Source: Salinadaptatus halalkaliphilus (lineage in GTDB: Archaea > Halobacteriota > Halobacteria > Halobacteriales > Natrialbaceae). Taken from it: 64,000 bases of DNA. The stretch spans positions 242,820 through 306,819 of the forward strand of contig NZ_RBZW01000076.1 of NCBI RefSeq assembly GCF_006543045.1. The letters run 5' to 3'. The notes beneath the pieces were generated by a model. The model searched no databases. It was not told where the DNA came from and saw only the letters and a program-made list of their open reading frames with translations. Shown here in pieces: positions 25,778 to 35,734 of this stretch. The position numbers were made by a program, and so were the translations under genes. Every line of letters starts with the position of its first letter. The stretch's first letter is position 1.

Positions 25778-27754
25778 TTACTTCCCTTCGAAGTTCGGCT
25801 CCCCGTCGCCCATGAAGGCCGTGATTCCCTCCATGAGGTCGTCGGTTGCCATCAGGTGGCCAAAGGCCGACGCCTCGTACTCGAGACCGGCCTCGGTGTC
25901 GTCCCGACCCGCGAGCATCGCGCGTTTGGTGTACTTCTGGGCGATCGGCGGCCCGCCGGCGAGATCGGTCGCCAACTCGAGGGCGCGCTCTGCGAGGGCG
26001 TCGTTGTCGACGACCTCGTTGACGAAGCCGTAGTCGGCCATCGTCGCGGCCTCGTAGCGCTCGGCCGTGAGAATGATCTCTTTCGCACGGCCCTCGCCGA
26101 CGATGTGTTTGAGTCGCTGTGTCCCGCCCCAGCCCGGCAACAGACCGAGATCCAGTTCCGGCTGGCCGAACTCCGAGCGCTCGCTGGCGACGCGCATGTC
26201 TGCGCAGGTGGCAAGCTCCATCCCGCCGCCGAGACAGAAGCCGTCGATACCGGCGACGACTGGCATGTCACAGGTCTCGAGCGTGCCGAACGTCTGCTGG
26301 CCCTGTTTGGAGAGCTCCTGGGCCGCAATCGGGTCCGCCCCGCCGGCGGCCATACTCTGGACGTCCGCGCCCGCGGAGAACGCCTTCTCGCCCTCGCCCG
26401 TAATCAGGATCGACCGGACGTCATCGTCGTCCTCGAGCAACTCGACCGCCGCGGTGAGTTCCTCGAGCAGTTCGTCGCTGATGGTGTTCATCCGGTGGGG
26501 CCGATCGAGGACGATATGACCGACCATCTCGCCGGGGTACTCGACGCGAATCGCCTCGAAGTCGACGCCCTCGCCATCGTCGTCTGCCGACTCGTAGAAG
26601 CCACCCTCGCCCGCTCGCTCCTCGAGGTAATCGGCGGGCGCGTACCGTTCGTGGCCCGTCTCCTCGTAGGCCGCTTCGAGGGCCTCGAGGGCGTTCTCGA
26701 GGCCGAACTCGTCGACCATTGTGACGGGGCCGTCGGGGAAGCCGGCACCGAGTTTGGTCGCCTCGTCGATCGATTCGGGCGGTGCAACGTCGTTGCCGAT
26801 CAGCTTCGCGGCCTCGTTGGCCATCGACGCGAGCAGTCGCTGCTTGACGAGGTCGGACTGTTCGTCGGTCGGAATCTCCGCGCCCGGGCCGTCCTCGTAG
26901 TCGTAGAAGCCCTTGCCCGTTTTCTTGCCGAGTTCATCGTTCTCGACCGTGCGCTCGAGGAGCGGACACGGCTCGTAGGGCTCGCCCAGCACCTCGTGCA
27001 TGTACTCGAGGACGTGGTAGCTGACGTCGTTACCGACCTGATCACCGAGTTCGAAACTGCCCATCGGCAGTCCCATCTCGAACTTCGTCGTCGAGTCGAC
27101 CTCGGCGATGGTCGCTTCGTCGCTCTCGACGAGCCAGCAAGCCTCGTTCATCAGGGGCACGAGAATTCGGTTGACGATGAAGCCGGGCGAGTCCTTGTGG
27201 ACGCGTACGGGTGACTTGCCGATATCGTCGGCCAGTGCTTCGATCACGTCCAGCGTCTCCTCGTCGCTCTCGGCACCCGAAATGACCTCGACGAGATCCA
27301 TCCGGACCGGCGGGTTGAAAAAGTGCATCCCGCAGAACTGCTCGGGTCGGTCGGTGAACTCCGCGAGCTTCGAAATAGAGAGACTCGAGGTGTTCGTCGC
27401 GAAGATCGTTCGCTCTGGCGCAACGGACTCGAGTTCCTCGTAGACATCCTGTTTTATCTCCATCTGTTCGGGAACGGCCTCGACGACGACATCGACATCG
27501 CCACACGCTTCCGCCATGTCGACCAGCGGCGAGATCCGATCGAGAGCTGCCTCGGCTTCCTCGTCGCTCAGCTGGTCGTTCTCGGCGAGCTTCTCGAGCG
27601 ACCACTCGATCTGCTCGTAGCCGTTCTGGACGAACTCGTCGTTGATATCGCGCATGTTCACGTCGTAGCCGGCCATCGCGAGGACTTCCGCGATGCCGTG
27701 GCCCATATTGCCGGCTCCGAGAACTGCGACAGTGTTGATATCTTCTAACTCCAT
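25778..27754 (-). CDS. Fused 3-hydroxyacyl-CoA dehydrogenase / enoyl-CoA hydratase
   Basis: 658 residues. The N-terminal NAD-binding domain has GAGNMG at 13-18, with FFNPP and the HCDH C-terminal domains through about residue 390; the enoyl-CoA hydratase domain follows (about 400-658) with [13 protein letters not shown] and [10 protein letters not shown]. The order, dehydrogenase then hydratase, is the reverse of bacterial FadB/FadJ and is seen in other archaeal bifunctional proteins. It performs steps two and three of beta-oxidation. The ATG at 27754 begins the Rossmann strand; the longer frame to 27823 runs into the divergent promoter region. It is divergent from ACAD2, 114 bases apart. Confidence 0.93.
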   Translation of the reverse strand: MELEDINTVAVLGAGNMGHGIAEVLAMAGYDVNMRDINDEFVQNGYEQIEWSLEKLAENDQLSDEEAEAALDRISPLVDMAEACGDVDVVVEAVPEQMEIKQDVYEELESVAPERTIFATNTSSLSISKLAEFTDRPEQFCGMHFFNPPVRMDLVEVISGAESDEETLDVIEALADDIGKSPVRVHKDSPGFIVNRILVPLMNEACWLVESDEATIAEVDSTTKFEMGLPMGSFELGDQVGNDVSYHVLEYMHEVLGEPYEPCPLLERTVENDELGKKTGKGFYDYEDGPGAEIPTDEQSDLVKQRLLASMANEAAKLIGNDVAPPESIDEATKLGAGFPDGPVTMVDEFGLENALEALEAAYEETGHERYAPADYLEERAGEGGFYESADDDGEGVDFEAIRVEYPGEMVGHIVLDRPHRMNTISDELLEELTAAVELLEDDDDVRSILITGEGEKAFSAGADVQSMAAGGADPIAAQELSKQGQQTFGTLETCDMPVVAGIDGFCLGGGMELATCADMRVASERSEFGQPELDLGLLPGWGGTQRLKHIVGEGRAKEIILTAERYEAATMADYGFVNEVVDNDALAERALELATDLAGGPPIAQKYTKRAMLAGRDDTEAGLEYEASAFGHLMATDDLMEGITAFMGDGEPNFEGK

Positions 27755-27868
27755 GCTCGAACATGTGTCGGGCGGCTGTTTCAACGTTTCCCTATTCACC
27801 GAAGAAACTCTCGTTCGGTTCACATCGGGTTACAAAGGACTATACAACGCCGGTTGGAATGTGTAAGC

Positions 27869-29020
27869 ATGGAATTCGGTCTCACCGAAGAACAGCAACA
27901 GATTCGCGAAGAGGTACAGCGCTTCGCCGAGAACGAAATCGTCCCGCAGGCGACGGCGTTCGACGAAGAGGAGACGTTCCCCCACGACATCGTCGATCAG
28001 GCAGCTGAGATGGGCCTCGTCGGCTCGTCGATCCCGATCGAGTACGGCGGTGCCGGCTACTCGACGCTCGATACCGTCATCATCGCCGAGGAACTGTTCT
28101 CCTACGACCCCGGGATCGCGCTCTCGATTCTGGCCTGTTCGTTTGGCACCGAGGCAATCATGGAGTTCGGAACCGAAGGCCAGAAAGAGCGCTTCCTCGA
28201 GCCGGTTGCAGCCGGCGAGAAGATCTCCGGGGCTGCCATCTCCGAACCCGACACCGGCTCGGACGTCTCCTCGGTCTCGACGAAAGCCGAGAAAGACGGC
28301 GACGAGTGGGTCGTCAACGGCAACAAGATGTGGATCACCAACGGTACCGTCGGCGACTTCTTCGTCGTCCTCTGTAAGACCAATCCCGACGCCGAGGGCC
28401 GCTACAACGGCTTCAGTCAGATCGTCGTCGAATCCGACCGCGACGGCTTCGAAGCCGACAAGATCACCGGCAAAATGGGGATTCGGGCCTCCGACACCGC
28501 CGAACTCATCTTCGACGACGTTCGCGTCCCCGAGGAGAACCTCATCGGCACGCGCGACGCCGCCTTCATGCAACAGATGCAGTTCTTCGATGCCACCCGC
28601 GCCGGCGTCGCCGCACAGGGCGTCGGGATCGCGAAAGGCGCCCTTCGCAACGCCCTCGAGTACGCCCAGGACCGCGAACAGTTCGGCCAGTCCATCTCCG
28701 AGTTCCAGGCCATCCAACACAAACTCGCCGAGATGGCGACCGAAACCGAGGCCGCTCGCAACCTGACCTACAAGGCCGCCTGGAACGTCGAACAGGGCAA
28801 CGACGTCACCAAACTCGCCTCCATGGCCAAGGAGCACGCCTCTCGGACCGCCGTCGAGGTGGCCAACGAGGCCCTCCAGATCCACGGCGGCGCCGGCTAC
28901 GTCAACGACTTCCCCGTCGAACGCTTCTACCGCGACGCCAAGATCACCCAGATCTACGAGGGCACCACCGAGATCCAGAAGAACGTCATCGCCCGCGAAC
29001 TGCTCGGCAAAGGGTTCTAG
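27869..29020 (+). CDS. Acyl-CoA dehydrogenase (ACAD2)
   Basis: 383 residues, FAD-dependent. Motifs include SEPDTGSD (about 128-135), and the catalytic Glu lies in [12 protein letters not shown] near the C-terminus, an arrangement typical of short/medium or isobutyryl/butyryl dehydrogenases. The TATA element ACTATACAA (27838-27846) is centred about 27 bases before the ATG at 27869, so the five extra codons of the open frame are excluded. Divergent from the HCDH/ECH fusion, so the two can be controlled together from a shared 114-base region. It shares family but only moderate similarity with ACAD1. Confidence 0.93.
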   Translation: MEFGLTEEQQQIREEVQRFAENEIVPQATAFDEEETFPHDIVDQAAEMGLVGSSIPIEYGGAGYSTLDTVIIAEELFSYDPGIALSILACSFGTEAIMEFGTEGQKERFLEPVAAGEKISGAAISEPDTGSDVSSVSTKAEKDGDEWVVNGNKMWITNGTVGDFFVVLCKTNPDAEGRYNGFSQIVVESDRDGFEADKITGKMGIRASDTAELIFDDVRVPEENLIGTRDAAFMQQMQFFDATRAGVAAQGVGIAKGALRNALEYAQDREQFGQSISEFQAIQHKLAEMATETEAARNLTYKAAWNVEQGNDVTKLASMAKEHASRTAVEVANEALQIHGGAGYVNDFPVERFYRDAKITQIYEGTTEIQKNVIARELLGKGF

Positions 29021-29029
29021 AAACCGAAG

Positions 29030-29070
29030 TTTTGCTCTGGGGGTACGCCTTGGCGCACCCTCGGCAAAAA
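29030..29070 (+). terminator. Hairpin after ACAD2
   Basis: The arms TTTTGC (29030-29035) and GCAAAA (29064-29069) flank an inner stem of GGGTACGCC against GGCGCACCC with a short loop, giving a long hairpin 10 bases after the ACAD2 stop, followed by AT-rich sequence. This looks like a terminator. Further right, CTCCTCCTTTC (29085-29095) pairs imperfectly with GAAAGAGGAGG (29146-29156). Confidence 0.55.
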
Positions 29071-29285
29071 TTCGATTACAAGCGCTCCTCCTTTCCCTTC
29101 GCTCGTTTCACTCGCTCCGAGTCATACGGGCACGGGCCGGCTTCCGAAAGAGGAGGTGGGCTTTAGTTGATAGCGCGTTTACCTGCCCGTATGAGCGAGC
29201 GCGGAGCACAGACGCAGTGCCGACCCGATTACCGTGGCGGCCACAGAACGCGCTCGCCGAACCCGACTGACGGGGACCGATACGA

Positions 29286-29717
29286 ATGAGCACAGACACG
29301 ATCACGCTGACTCGTGATGCCGACGAGTGGATCGCCATCGACGAAGCAACCGGTGTTGAAGCCCGGGGTGAAACACGGACGCAAGCGCTCGAGCGACTCG
29401 ACGACACAGTCTCGCGTGACGACGAGGCGCGGGTCGTCAAAACGCCCGAGACGCTCGGTGGCAAGCCCCGACTTGAGGGTACGCGTATCGGGGTGTTTAC
29501 GATCGGCGAAAGCATCCGTGAAGGGGGGCAAACGGTCGAGGAGATTTTGAACGGCTACCCCGACCTCTCTAGACGACAGGTGCGTGTTGCACTCGAGTAC
29601 TACGACGACCATCCCGAGGCGATGGACGTGATTCGAATGCAGCGGAAAGCGACGAAGTACCGGCTTCGAAGCCAGAGTCGTGCCCCCAGCACCGAAGAGT
29701 CCGAGACGGGAGCGTAA
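29286..29717 (+). CDS. DUF433-domain protein, probable antitoxin
   Basis: 143 residues. An N-terminal segment of about 45 residues resembles a HicB-like or regulatory strand region, and the DUF433 helix-turn-helix lies at about 55-115 (GGKPRLEGTRIGVFTIGE, then a winged-helix region). DUF433 proteins pair with DUF5615 PIN-like proteins in candidate toxin-antitoxin modules. The next gene starts two bases after this stop codon, which supports that pairing. The antitoxin would bind DNA to repress the operon and neutralise the partner. No experimental role is known to me for this protein. Confidence 0.8.
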   Translation: MSTDTITLTRDADEWIAIDEATGVEARGETRTQALERLDDTVSRDDEARVVKTPETLGGKPRLEGTRIGVFTIGESIREGGQTVEEILNGYPDLSRRQVRVALEYYDDHPEAMDVIRMQRKATKYRLRSQSRAPSTEESETGA

Positions 29718-29719
29718 CC

Positions 29720-30046
29720 GTGCGACTGTTGTGCGACCACAACGTCAACGAACAGTACACCGAGGCGTTCCGACAGCCGGACTGGATCACCGTCGTGACG
29801 GTCCGTGAAGTGCTCGCACAGGACGCTCAAGACGACGAAATTGGACGATACGCAGCGGCGAACGACTGGGTCATCTTCACCGAAGACGACGATCACCTCG
29901 AGTACGAGCAGGATCGCGGCGTCGTGCTATATCACCAGACCGAACTGCCATCACCGGGTGACGTCACTGCCGCACTCGCGGCTATCGACGCCGTCTATAC
30001 AGACCGTAGCGACGTTCGAGAATTCGTACCGGGCGAGTGGGCTTGA
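29720..30046 (+). CDS. DUF5615 PIN-like protein, probable toxin
   Basis: 108 residues from a GTG. The N-terminal motif LLCDHNVNE carries the first acidic residue of the PIN-like fold and IFTEDDDHL supplies the second acidic cluster (about 52-60), as in DUF5615 (Mut7-C-like) proteins, which are proposed ribonuclease toxins. The two-base gap from the DUF433 gene suggests translational coupling. Being paired with an antitoxin gene is the main functional evidence. Length fits the family. Confidence 0.8.
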   Translation: MRLLCDHNVNEQYTEAFRQPDWITVVTVREVLAQDAQDDEIGRYAAANDWVIFTEDDDHLEYEQDRGVVLYHQTELPSPGDVTAALAAIDAVYTDRSDVREFVPGEWA

Positions 30047-30097
30047 GCGGTCACCGTGTCGCCCCAGTATATTACGTCGGAGCGAGAACGGCGAGCC

Positions 30098-31346
30098 ATG
30101 ACGACGCTTTCAGTATCCGGCGGCCGCGTCCTCCTGCCCGATCTGTCGATTTCTCGCGCCGACGTACTGATCGATCAGGACGACGGGACGATTCTCGAGA
30201 TCGGTCCTCGACGCCGAGCACACACTCGTGACACCGGGGTTCGTCAACGGCCACTGTCATACCCCGATGACGTTGCTCCGGGGGCTGGCCGACGACAAGC
30301 CGCTGGATCGCTGGCTCGAGGCGGACATCTGGCCGGCCGAGAGCGAGTTCGAACCCGAAGATATCCGCGCTGGTGCCGAACTGGGCGTCCTCGAGATGAT
30401 CAAATCCGGGACGACCGGGTTCGCCGAGATGTACTTTCACGTGCCGGAAATCGCCGACGCCGTCGAGCGAGCGGGCGTCCGCGCGATGCTCGGCCACGGT
30501 ATCGTGACCGCTGGGAAGGGCGACGAGCCAGCACGGGCCGACGCCGAGGAGAGTCTCGCGTTCGCCCGCAAGTACGACGGCGCGGCCGACGGGCGCATTT
30601 CGACGGCGTTCATGCCCCACTCGCTGGTGACCGTCGGCACCGAGTATCTCGAGGAATTCGTCCCGAAAGCTCGCAACCTCGGCGTGTCGATCCACTACCA
30701 CGCAAACGAGACGCTGAACGAGGTGACGCCGATCGCCGAGGAGTACGGCGTTCGGCCGCTGTCTTACGCCGCCGAATACGGCCTGCTCGAGCCGGATGAC
30801 TTCGTCGCCCACGGCGTCCACGTCGACGACACCGAGATCGAGTTGCTGGCCGACGCGGGAACGAGCGTGATCCACTGTCCCGCCTCGAACATGAAACTCG
30901 CCAGCGGGATGGCTCCCGTACAGCGCATGCTCGAGGCCGGCGTGGCCGTCGGCCTCGGTACCGACGCGGCCTCGAACAACGATCTCTCGATGCTCGGGGA
31001 GGCCCGCGATGCCGCCATGCTCGGCAAACTCGCCGCTGATGACGCCAGCGCCGTCGACGCCGAGGCAGTCGTCCGGATGCTCACGGCGGGCAGCGCCGAC
31101 GCGCTCGGATTCAATTCGGGTCGTCTCGCAGCCGGCGCGCCCGCCGATCTGGCGGTGATCGACCTCGAGTCGGCACATCTGACCCCGGCACATGACCTCG
31201 TGAGCCACCTCGCGTACGCGGCGCGGGCCGACGACGTGCGCCACACCGTCTGTGACGGGCAGGTGCTCATGCGGGATCGCGAAGTCCAGACGCTCGAGGA
31301 GCGTGCCGTGCTCGAGCGCGCGCGAGACGCGGCAACGAACCTGTAA
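30098..31346 (+). pseudogene. Frameshifted MTA/SAH deaminase-type amidohydrolase
   Basis: Two frames together give one protein. Frame one starts at the ATG at 30098 (TATA GTATATTA at 30067-30074, leaderless) and reads MTTLSVSGGRVLLPDLS through GTILEIG. Around 30196-30210 the frame shifts by one relative base, and the rest (DAEHTLVTPGFVNGHCH onward) continues to 31346. The combined 1249 bases would encode about 415 residues, slightly shorter than related haloarchaeal deaminases, so a small deletion is likely. The metal site HCH and later HYHANE, the third His and ASNNDLSM Asp region are intact in frame two. A GTG at 30228 could start a protein lacking the beta-sandwich domain. A sequencing error is the main alternative. 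Confidence 0.7.
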
Positions 31347-31424
31347 GACGGCCACCGGCGGACCGATTCCTCTCTGACCGATCGAACCGAAAGGCAATTC
31401 TGGGCAACAGGAGAAGGATCCGCC

Positions 31425-32603
31425 ATGCTTTCGATCGCGCTTGCCGGAAAGCCAAACGCCGGCAAGTCCACGTTCTACACCGCGGCGACGATGGCGGAAG
31501 TCGACGTCGCGAACTACCCCTTCACGACGATCGACGCGAACCGGGGCGTCAGCTACGTCCGGACCGACTGCCCCTGCCTCGAGCGCGGGGAGCGCTGTAA
31601 CGCCGACAACTGCGAGGACGGCAAGCGCTACGTCCCGGTCGAGTTGCTCGACATCGCGGGGCTCGTGCCGGGTGCCCACGAGGGGAAGGGACTGGGCAAC
31701 CAGTTTCTGGACGAACTGACCAACGCCGACGTGATAATCAACGTCGTTGACGCCTCCGGCGGCACCAACGAGAAGGGCGAACCCGTCGACGTCGGCACAC
31801 ACGACCCGCTCGAGGACATCGACTTCGTCGAGGAAGAGATGGATCTCTGGCTTGCCGGTATCGTCGAGGACAACTGGGAGTCCGTCGAGCGCAAATCCCG
31901 ATCGCCCGACTTCGACATCGACGATGCGCTGACGGAGATGCTCTCGGGCTTTGGCGCGTCGCCGACCCAGATCGCGAAGGTACTGCGTGAGCTTGAGTAT
32001 CCCGCGGACCCGATCCAGTGGGAGGACGACCACCGCGAAGAACTCGCGGGACTGGTCCGCGAGCGAACCAAACCGATCGTCGTCGCGGCGAACAAGATCG
32101 ATATCGCGCCCGCGGAGAACATCGAGAAACTACTCGAGCTCGACAAACCCGTGATTCCGACCACCGCCGAGGGCGAACTCGCGCTGCGTCGGGCCGCCGA
32201 CAACGGCCTCGTCGACTACGATCCGGGCGACGATACCCTCGAGATCGGCGACGGCGTCAGCGACGCCCAACGTGAGGCCCTCGAGGAATTAGCCGACACG
32301 ATGGCCAAGTGGGACGGCACCGGCGTCCAGTCGGCGCTGAACGACGCCGTCTACGACCTGCTCGAGCACCTGACCGCCTACCCGGTCGAGGACGCCTCGA
32401 AGTGGTCCGACGGGAGCGGGAACGTCCTGCCCGACGCCTTTCTGCTACCCGACGGCTCGACGCCCGTCGACCTCGCTTACGCCGTCCACTCCGACATCGG
32501 CGACGGCTATCTCCACGCGGTCAACGCGAAATCGGACCGCGAGATCGGCGACGACTACGAACTCGAGGAGGGCGACGTAATCAAGATCGTGAGTACTAAT
32601 TGA
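31425..32603 (+). CDS. YchF/Obg-family GTPase with TGS domain
   Basis: 392 residues. G1 loop GKPNAGKS (8-15), a G3-type DIAGLVPGAHEGKGLG (about 76-91), G4 NKID (about 223-226) and a C-terminal TGS domain (about 320-392). A conserved-looking cysteine cluster CPCLERGERCNADNCEDG lies between G1 and G3. Bacterial YchF has a variant G4 and prefers ATP; the canonical NKID here suggests GTP. These proteins act at the ribosome or in stress responses. It is an isolated housekeeping gene downstream of the deaminase, starting 78 bases after it. Confidence 0.92.
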   Translation: MLSIALAGKPNAGKSTFYTAATMAEVDVANYPFTTIDANRGVSYVRTDCPCLERGERCNADNCEDGKRYVPVELLDIAGLVPGAHEGKGLGNQFLDELTNADVIINVVDASGGTNEKGEPVDVGTHDPLEDIDFVEEEMDLWLAGIVEDNWESVERKSRSPDFDIDDALTEMLSGFGASPTQIAKVLRELEYPADPIQWEDDHREELAGLVRERTKPIVVAANKIDIAPAENIEKLLELDKPVIPTTAEGELALRRAADNGLVDYDPGDDTLEIGDGVSDAQREALEELADTMAKWDGTGVQSALNDAVYDLLEHLTAYPVEDASKWSDGSGNVLPDAFLLPDGSTPVDLAYAVHSDIGDGYLHAVNAKSDREIGDDYELEEGDVIKIVSTN

Positions 32604-32827
32604 CGAACAACCTCCACGGACAACGATGGGTCCACGCCGCCACTCGGAGTTCGCGAACGCTCGATCGCTCGAGCAGCCGACCTGCGGGCTCGTTCGGGAA
32701 GCAGAATGGACGTGGCCGAGCCGTATCCATGCTGTGGTCGGGCTTCCATGATCGACAAAGAGAGACTGCGACGCTGCCTTCACTGCTGAAATCAACACTC
32801 GGTCTGACAGCCAGGCGAGGCAAGCGA

Positions 32828-33532
32828 TCAACCGCCGAGGAAGTCCTGTCGAACCTGGTCGTCGGCGAGTAGCGCGTCGCCGCTGTCCTCGTATCGGTTC
32901 TGGCCCTGGACGAGCACGTAGCCTCGATCGCAGCGACGCAGCGCTTCCTTGGCGTTTTGCTCGACGAGCAAGATTGCCGTCCCGTCGTCGTTGATCTCGT
33001 CGATCCGATCGAACATGTCGTCGACCAGGTCGGGGGCAAGGCCGGCACTCGGTTCGTCGAGCATCAACAGATCCGGCTCGAGCATCAGCGCCCGTCCCAT
33101 CGCGAGCATCTGCTGTTGGCCGCCGCTCATGGTGCCCGCCTTCTGACTCTTGCGCTCCTCTAAGATGGGAAATCGGTCGTAGATGCGCCGCATGCGATCC
33201 TCGGGGACCTCGTCTAAGATGTAGGCACCCATCTCGAGGTTTTCCTTGACCGACAGCGACGGGAAGACGTTGTCGTTTTGGGGGACGTAGCCGATGCCCG
33301 TTCGAATGATATCTTCGGGACGGTAGCCGTGGATTCCCTCGTCGTCGAACTCGACTGCGCCGCCCATATACGCCGTCAACCCGAAGATCGATTTCATCAC
33401 CGTCGATTTGCCGGCACCGTTCGGACCGACGATGGTGACGTACTCGCCGTCGTCGACAATGAGGTCGACGCCCTCCAGGATCTGTAAGTCGCCGTAGCCG
33501 GCGTCCAAATCCGCAACCTCGAGCAGCGCCAT
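32828..33532 (-). CDS. livF: Liv-type ABC transporter ATPase (LivF family), second system
   Basis: 234 residues. Walker A GPNGAGKST, signature MSGGQQQ and Walker B LLMLDEPSAGL are visible. It is the last gene of a minus-strand LivH-LivM-LivG-LivF operon and shares its start region with the LivG stop (one-base overlap at 33532). No binding protein gene is adjacent, unlike the first Liv operon. Confidence 0.92.
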   Translation of the reverse strand: MALLEVADLDAGYGDLQILEGVDLIVDDGEYVTIVGPNGAGKSTVMKSIFGLTAYMGGAVEFDDEGIHGYRPEDIIRTGIGYVPQNDNVFPSLSVKENLEMGAYILDEVPEDRMRRIYDRFPILEERKSQKAGTMSGGQQQMLAMGRALMLEPDLLMLDEPSAGLAPDLVDDMFDRIDEINDDGTAILLVEQNAKEALRRCDRGYVLVQGQNRYEDSGDALLADDQVRQDFLGG

Positions 33533-34389
33533 CAGACCTCACCTCCGAGGTAGGCCTCGATGACCTCGTCGTTCGATTTGATTTCGGCCGCCGGACCTTC
33601 GGCGAGGACCTGTCCTTGATGCATGACGATGACGTGTTCGCAGTGGTTCATGATGACGTCCATGTCGTGTTCGACCAAGAGGAACGTATAGCCCTGTTCC
33701 TGGAGTTCATGGACGTGCTCGAGCAGTTTCTTCTCGAGGGAGGGGTTGACCCCGGCCATCGGCTCGTCGAGCAGCATCATCTCGGGATCGGTCAACAGCG
33801 CTCGTGCCATCTCGAGGAGTTTTCGCTGGCCGCCCGAGAGGGTGCCGGCGTAGTCGTGAGCGAGATGATCGATCTCGAAGAACTCGAGGGTGTCCCAGGC
33901 GCGCTGGCGAAGTTGTTCTTCCTCGCGGACGACCTCCCGACGTGCGATCGGGGCGACCGACCGCCACAACGATTCGCCCAGTTGGCCCTGGGGTGCAAGC
34001 ATCATGTTCTCGAGGACCGTCATCTCGGGGAGTTCGCGAGCGATCTGGAACGTCCGGACCAGCCCTTCGGTGGCGATCTGATGGGTCCGGCGACTCGTGA
34101 TGTCCGTTCCCTCGAAGACGACCGACCCTTCGCTTGGTTCGTGAACGCCAGTAATGCAGTTGAACGTCGTCGATTTTCCGGCCCCGTTGGGCCCGATCAG
34201 CCCCGTGATAGTGCCGCGTTCGACCTCGAAGCTCGCGCCATCGATCGCGGTAATACCGCCGAATCGTTTGACGAGGTCGTCGACGCGCAAGATCGGCATC
34301 TCGTCCAGTCGGCTCCCGGTCGCTTCAGTACTGTCCTCGCTCGTGGTCGTCGCGGCGTCGGCTGTCGGTTCGGTTTCGACATCACTCAT
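33532..34389 (-). CDS. livG: Liv-type ABC transporter ATPase (LivG family), second system
   Basis: 285 residues, longer than the first LivG copy because of an acidic Thr/Ser/Glu-rich N-terminal tail of about 30 residues. Walker A GPNGAGKST, signature LSGGQRK and Walker B MLLDEPMAGV. It starts at an ATG eight bases inside the LivM gene, so translation is coupled. Confidence 0.92.
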   Translation of the reverse strand: MSDVETEPTADAATTTSEDSTEATGSRLDEMPILRVDDLVKRFGGITAIDGASFEVERGTITGLIGPNGAGKSTTFNCITGVHEPSEGSVVFEGTDITSRRTHQIATEGLVRTFQIARELPEMTVLENMMLAPQGQLGESLWRSVAPIARREVVREEEQLRQRAWDTLEFFEIDHLAHDYAGTLSGGQRKLLEMARALLTDPEMMLLDEPMAGVNPSLEKKLLEHVHELQEQGYTFLLVEHDMDVIMNHCEHVIVMHQGQVLAEGPAAEIKSNDEVIEAYLGGEV

Positions 34390-35734
34390 CGGTCTCACCT
34401 CCGGTCGTTGCCGCCTCCTCGCCCGTCTGCCCGCCGTCGGTTGCGGTCGGTCGTCGCGAGAGATCGGTCGCCGCGGCGATTTCCTTGCGGTGGCCGAGCA
34501 GTCCGTCCGGTCGCCAGATCATGAGCAAGATGAGGACGACGCCGACGAGGATGAAGCGAATTTCGTCGAGCGTTCCGATCATGTAGCCGACGAGCGCCAG
34601 CGGATCGCCACCGCCGAGTGCGACGAACGCGTCGTAGATGGTCGGCGGTGCACGAACGTCGGCGTGCGTGCGGACGATCGTTCTGATGAATCGCGGTCCT
34701 TCCCAAAGGAAGGCGGCGAACGCGAAGCCGCCGATGACGCTGCCGGTGTTCGAGCCCTCGCCGCCGACGATCAGTGCGACGAAGATGTAGAAGGTGACGA
34801 TCGGCATGAAGCTATCCGGACTAACCAGACTTCGGCTGCCCTGCCAGAGGATTCCGGCCAGCCCCATCAGTCCACAACCGACCATGAACACGATGATCTT
34901 CGTTCGATCCGTGTTCTTCCCGAGCGACCGTGCAGCGAGTTCGTCTTCCCGAATGGCCTTGAGCAGCCGACCGAACGGCGAGTACGTGATCCGAGTCAAC
35001 AGCAGGTAGAACGCGACGACGAACACGATCAAGACACCAGTATAGAGGGCGCCCTGAATCACGGACGGCTGGATACCGAGTATGGTCCCGAGGGCGAACA
35101 ACTGGTCGCCGACGAAGCCAAAGACCGGACGCTCGAGGAGCCACGGGATGACGCTGTCGACGGGCGTGTACCGAATGCCGCTGCCGCCGCCGGTACCGTA
35201 CTCCGTGCCGCCGATTTCGAACGAACGGAGGGCGCCGGAGAGCAGCGAAAGCCGGATAATCTCCGAGAGACCCAGCGTGACGATGGCGAAGTAGTCGGCG
35301 CGAACGCGAAGCGCCGGGAGTGCAGCGACGAAGCCGACGAGGGCGGCCGCGATCATCCCGCCGACGACGCCGATCGGGATCGGGAGTCCGAGTCCGGCCG
35401 GGGAGCCATCGGGTGCGGCGGTCAAGATCGCCATCGTGTAGACGCCGACGGCCATGAAGCCGGCCACACCGATGTTGAACAGCCCCGTATATCCCCAATG
35501 AAGGTTCAACGCGAGCGCCACGAGCGCGTAGACGGCCGCGTAAAACGTCACGGTCTGGAGGAATCCCGCGATGGCGTTGACGCTGACGCCGGTAAGCAGG
35601 CCCAGTACCGCGAACCCGACGTAGGTTGCGAGGACGATGCCGGCGATAAGTCCCAGATCGGTGGCCCACTGTGGCAGATCAGACTCGCGGACGCCGTCGA
35701 GCAGTCCGTCCCCGGTGGTCCGATCGTCACTCAT
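34382..35734 (-). CDS. livM: Liv-type ABC transporter permease (LivM family), second system
   Basis: 450 residues, about 110 longer than the LivM copy at 12.8 kb. The LivM core is present, with GYTGLFNIGVAGFMAVGVY and the EAA-like region LLKAIREDELAARSLG. The extra length lies in an extracytoplasmic loop (about 175-215) and a charged C-terminal tail rich in Thr/Gly/Glu. It overlaps LivH by four bases and LivG by eight. Confidence 0.9.
   Translation of the reverse strand: MSDDRTTGDGLLDGVRESDLPQWATDLGLIAGIVLATYVGFAVLGLLTGVSVNAIAGFLQTVTFYAAVYALVALALNLHWGYTGLFNIGVAGFMAVGVYTMAILTAAPDGSPAGLGLPIPIGVVGGMIAAALVGFVAALPALRVRADYFAIVTLGLSEIIRLSLLSGALRSFEIGGTEYGTGGGSGIRYTPVDSVIPWLLERPVFGFVGDQLFALGTILGIQPSVIQGALYTGVLIVFVVAFYLLLTRITYSPFGRLLKAIREDELAARSLGKNTDRTKIIVFMVGCGLMGLAGILWQGSRSLVSPDSFMPIVTFYIFVALIVGGEGSNTGSVIGGFAFAAFLWEGPRFIRTIVRTHADVRAPPTIYDAFVALGGGDPLALVGYMIGTLDEIRFILVGVVLILLMIWRPDGLLGHRKEIAAATDLSRRPTATDGGQTGEEAATTGGETDE

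Noticed and set aside
30072-32033. A 653-codon open frame on the minus strand
   Set aside because: It runs antisense through both the deaminase and the YchF gene and has shadow-frame composition.
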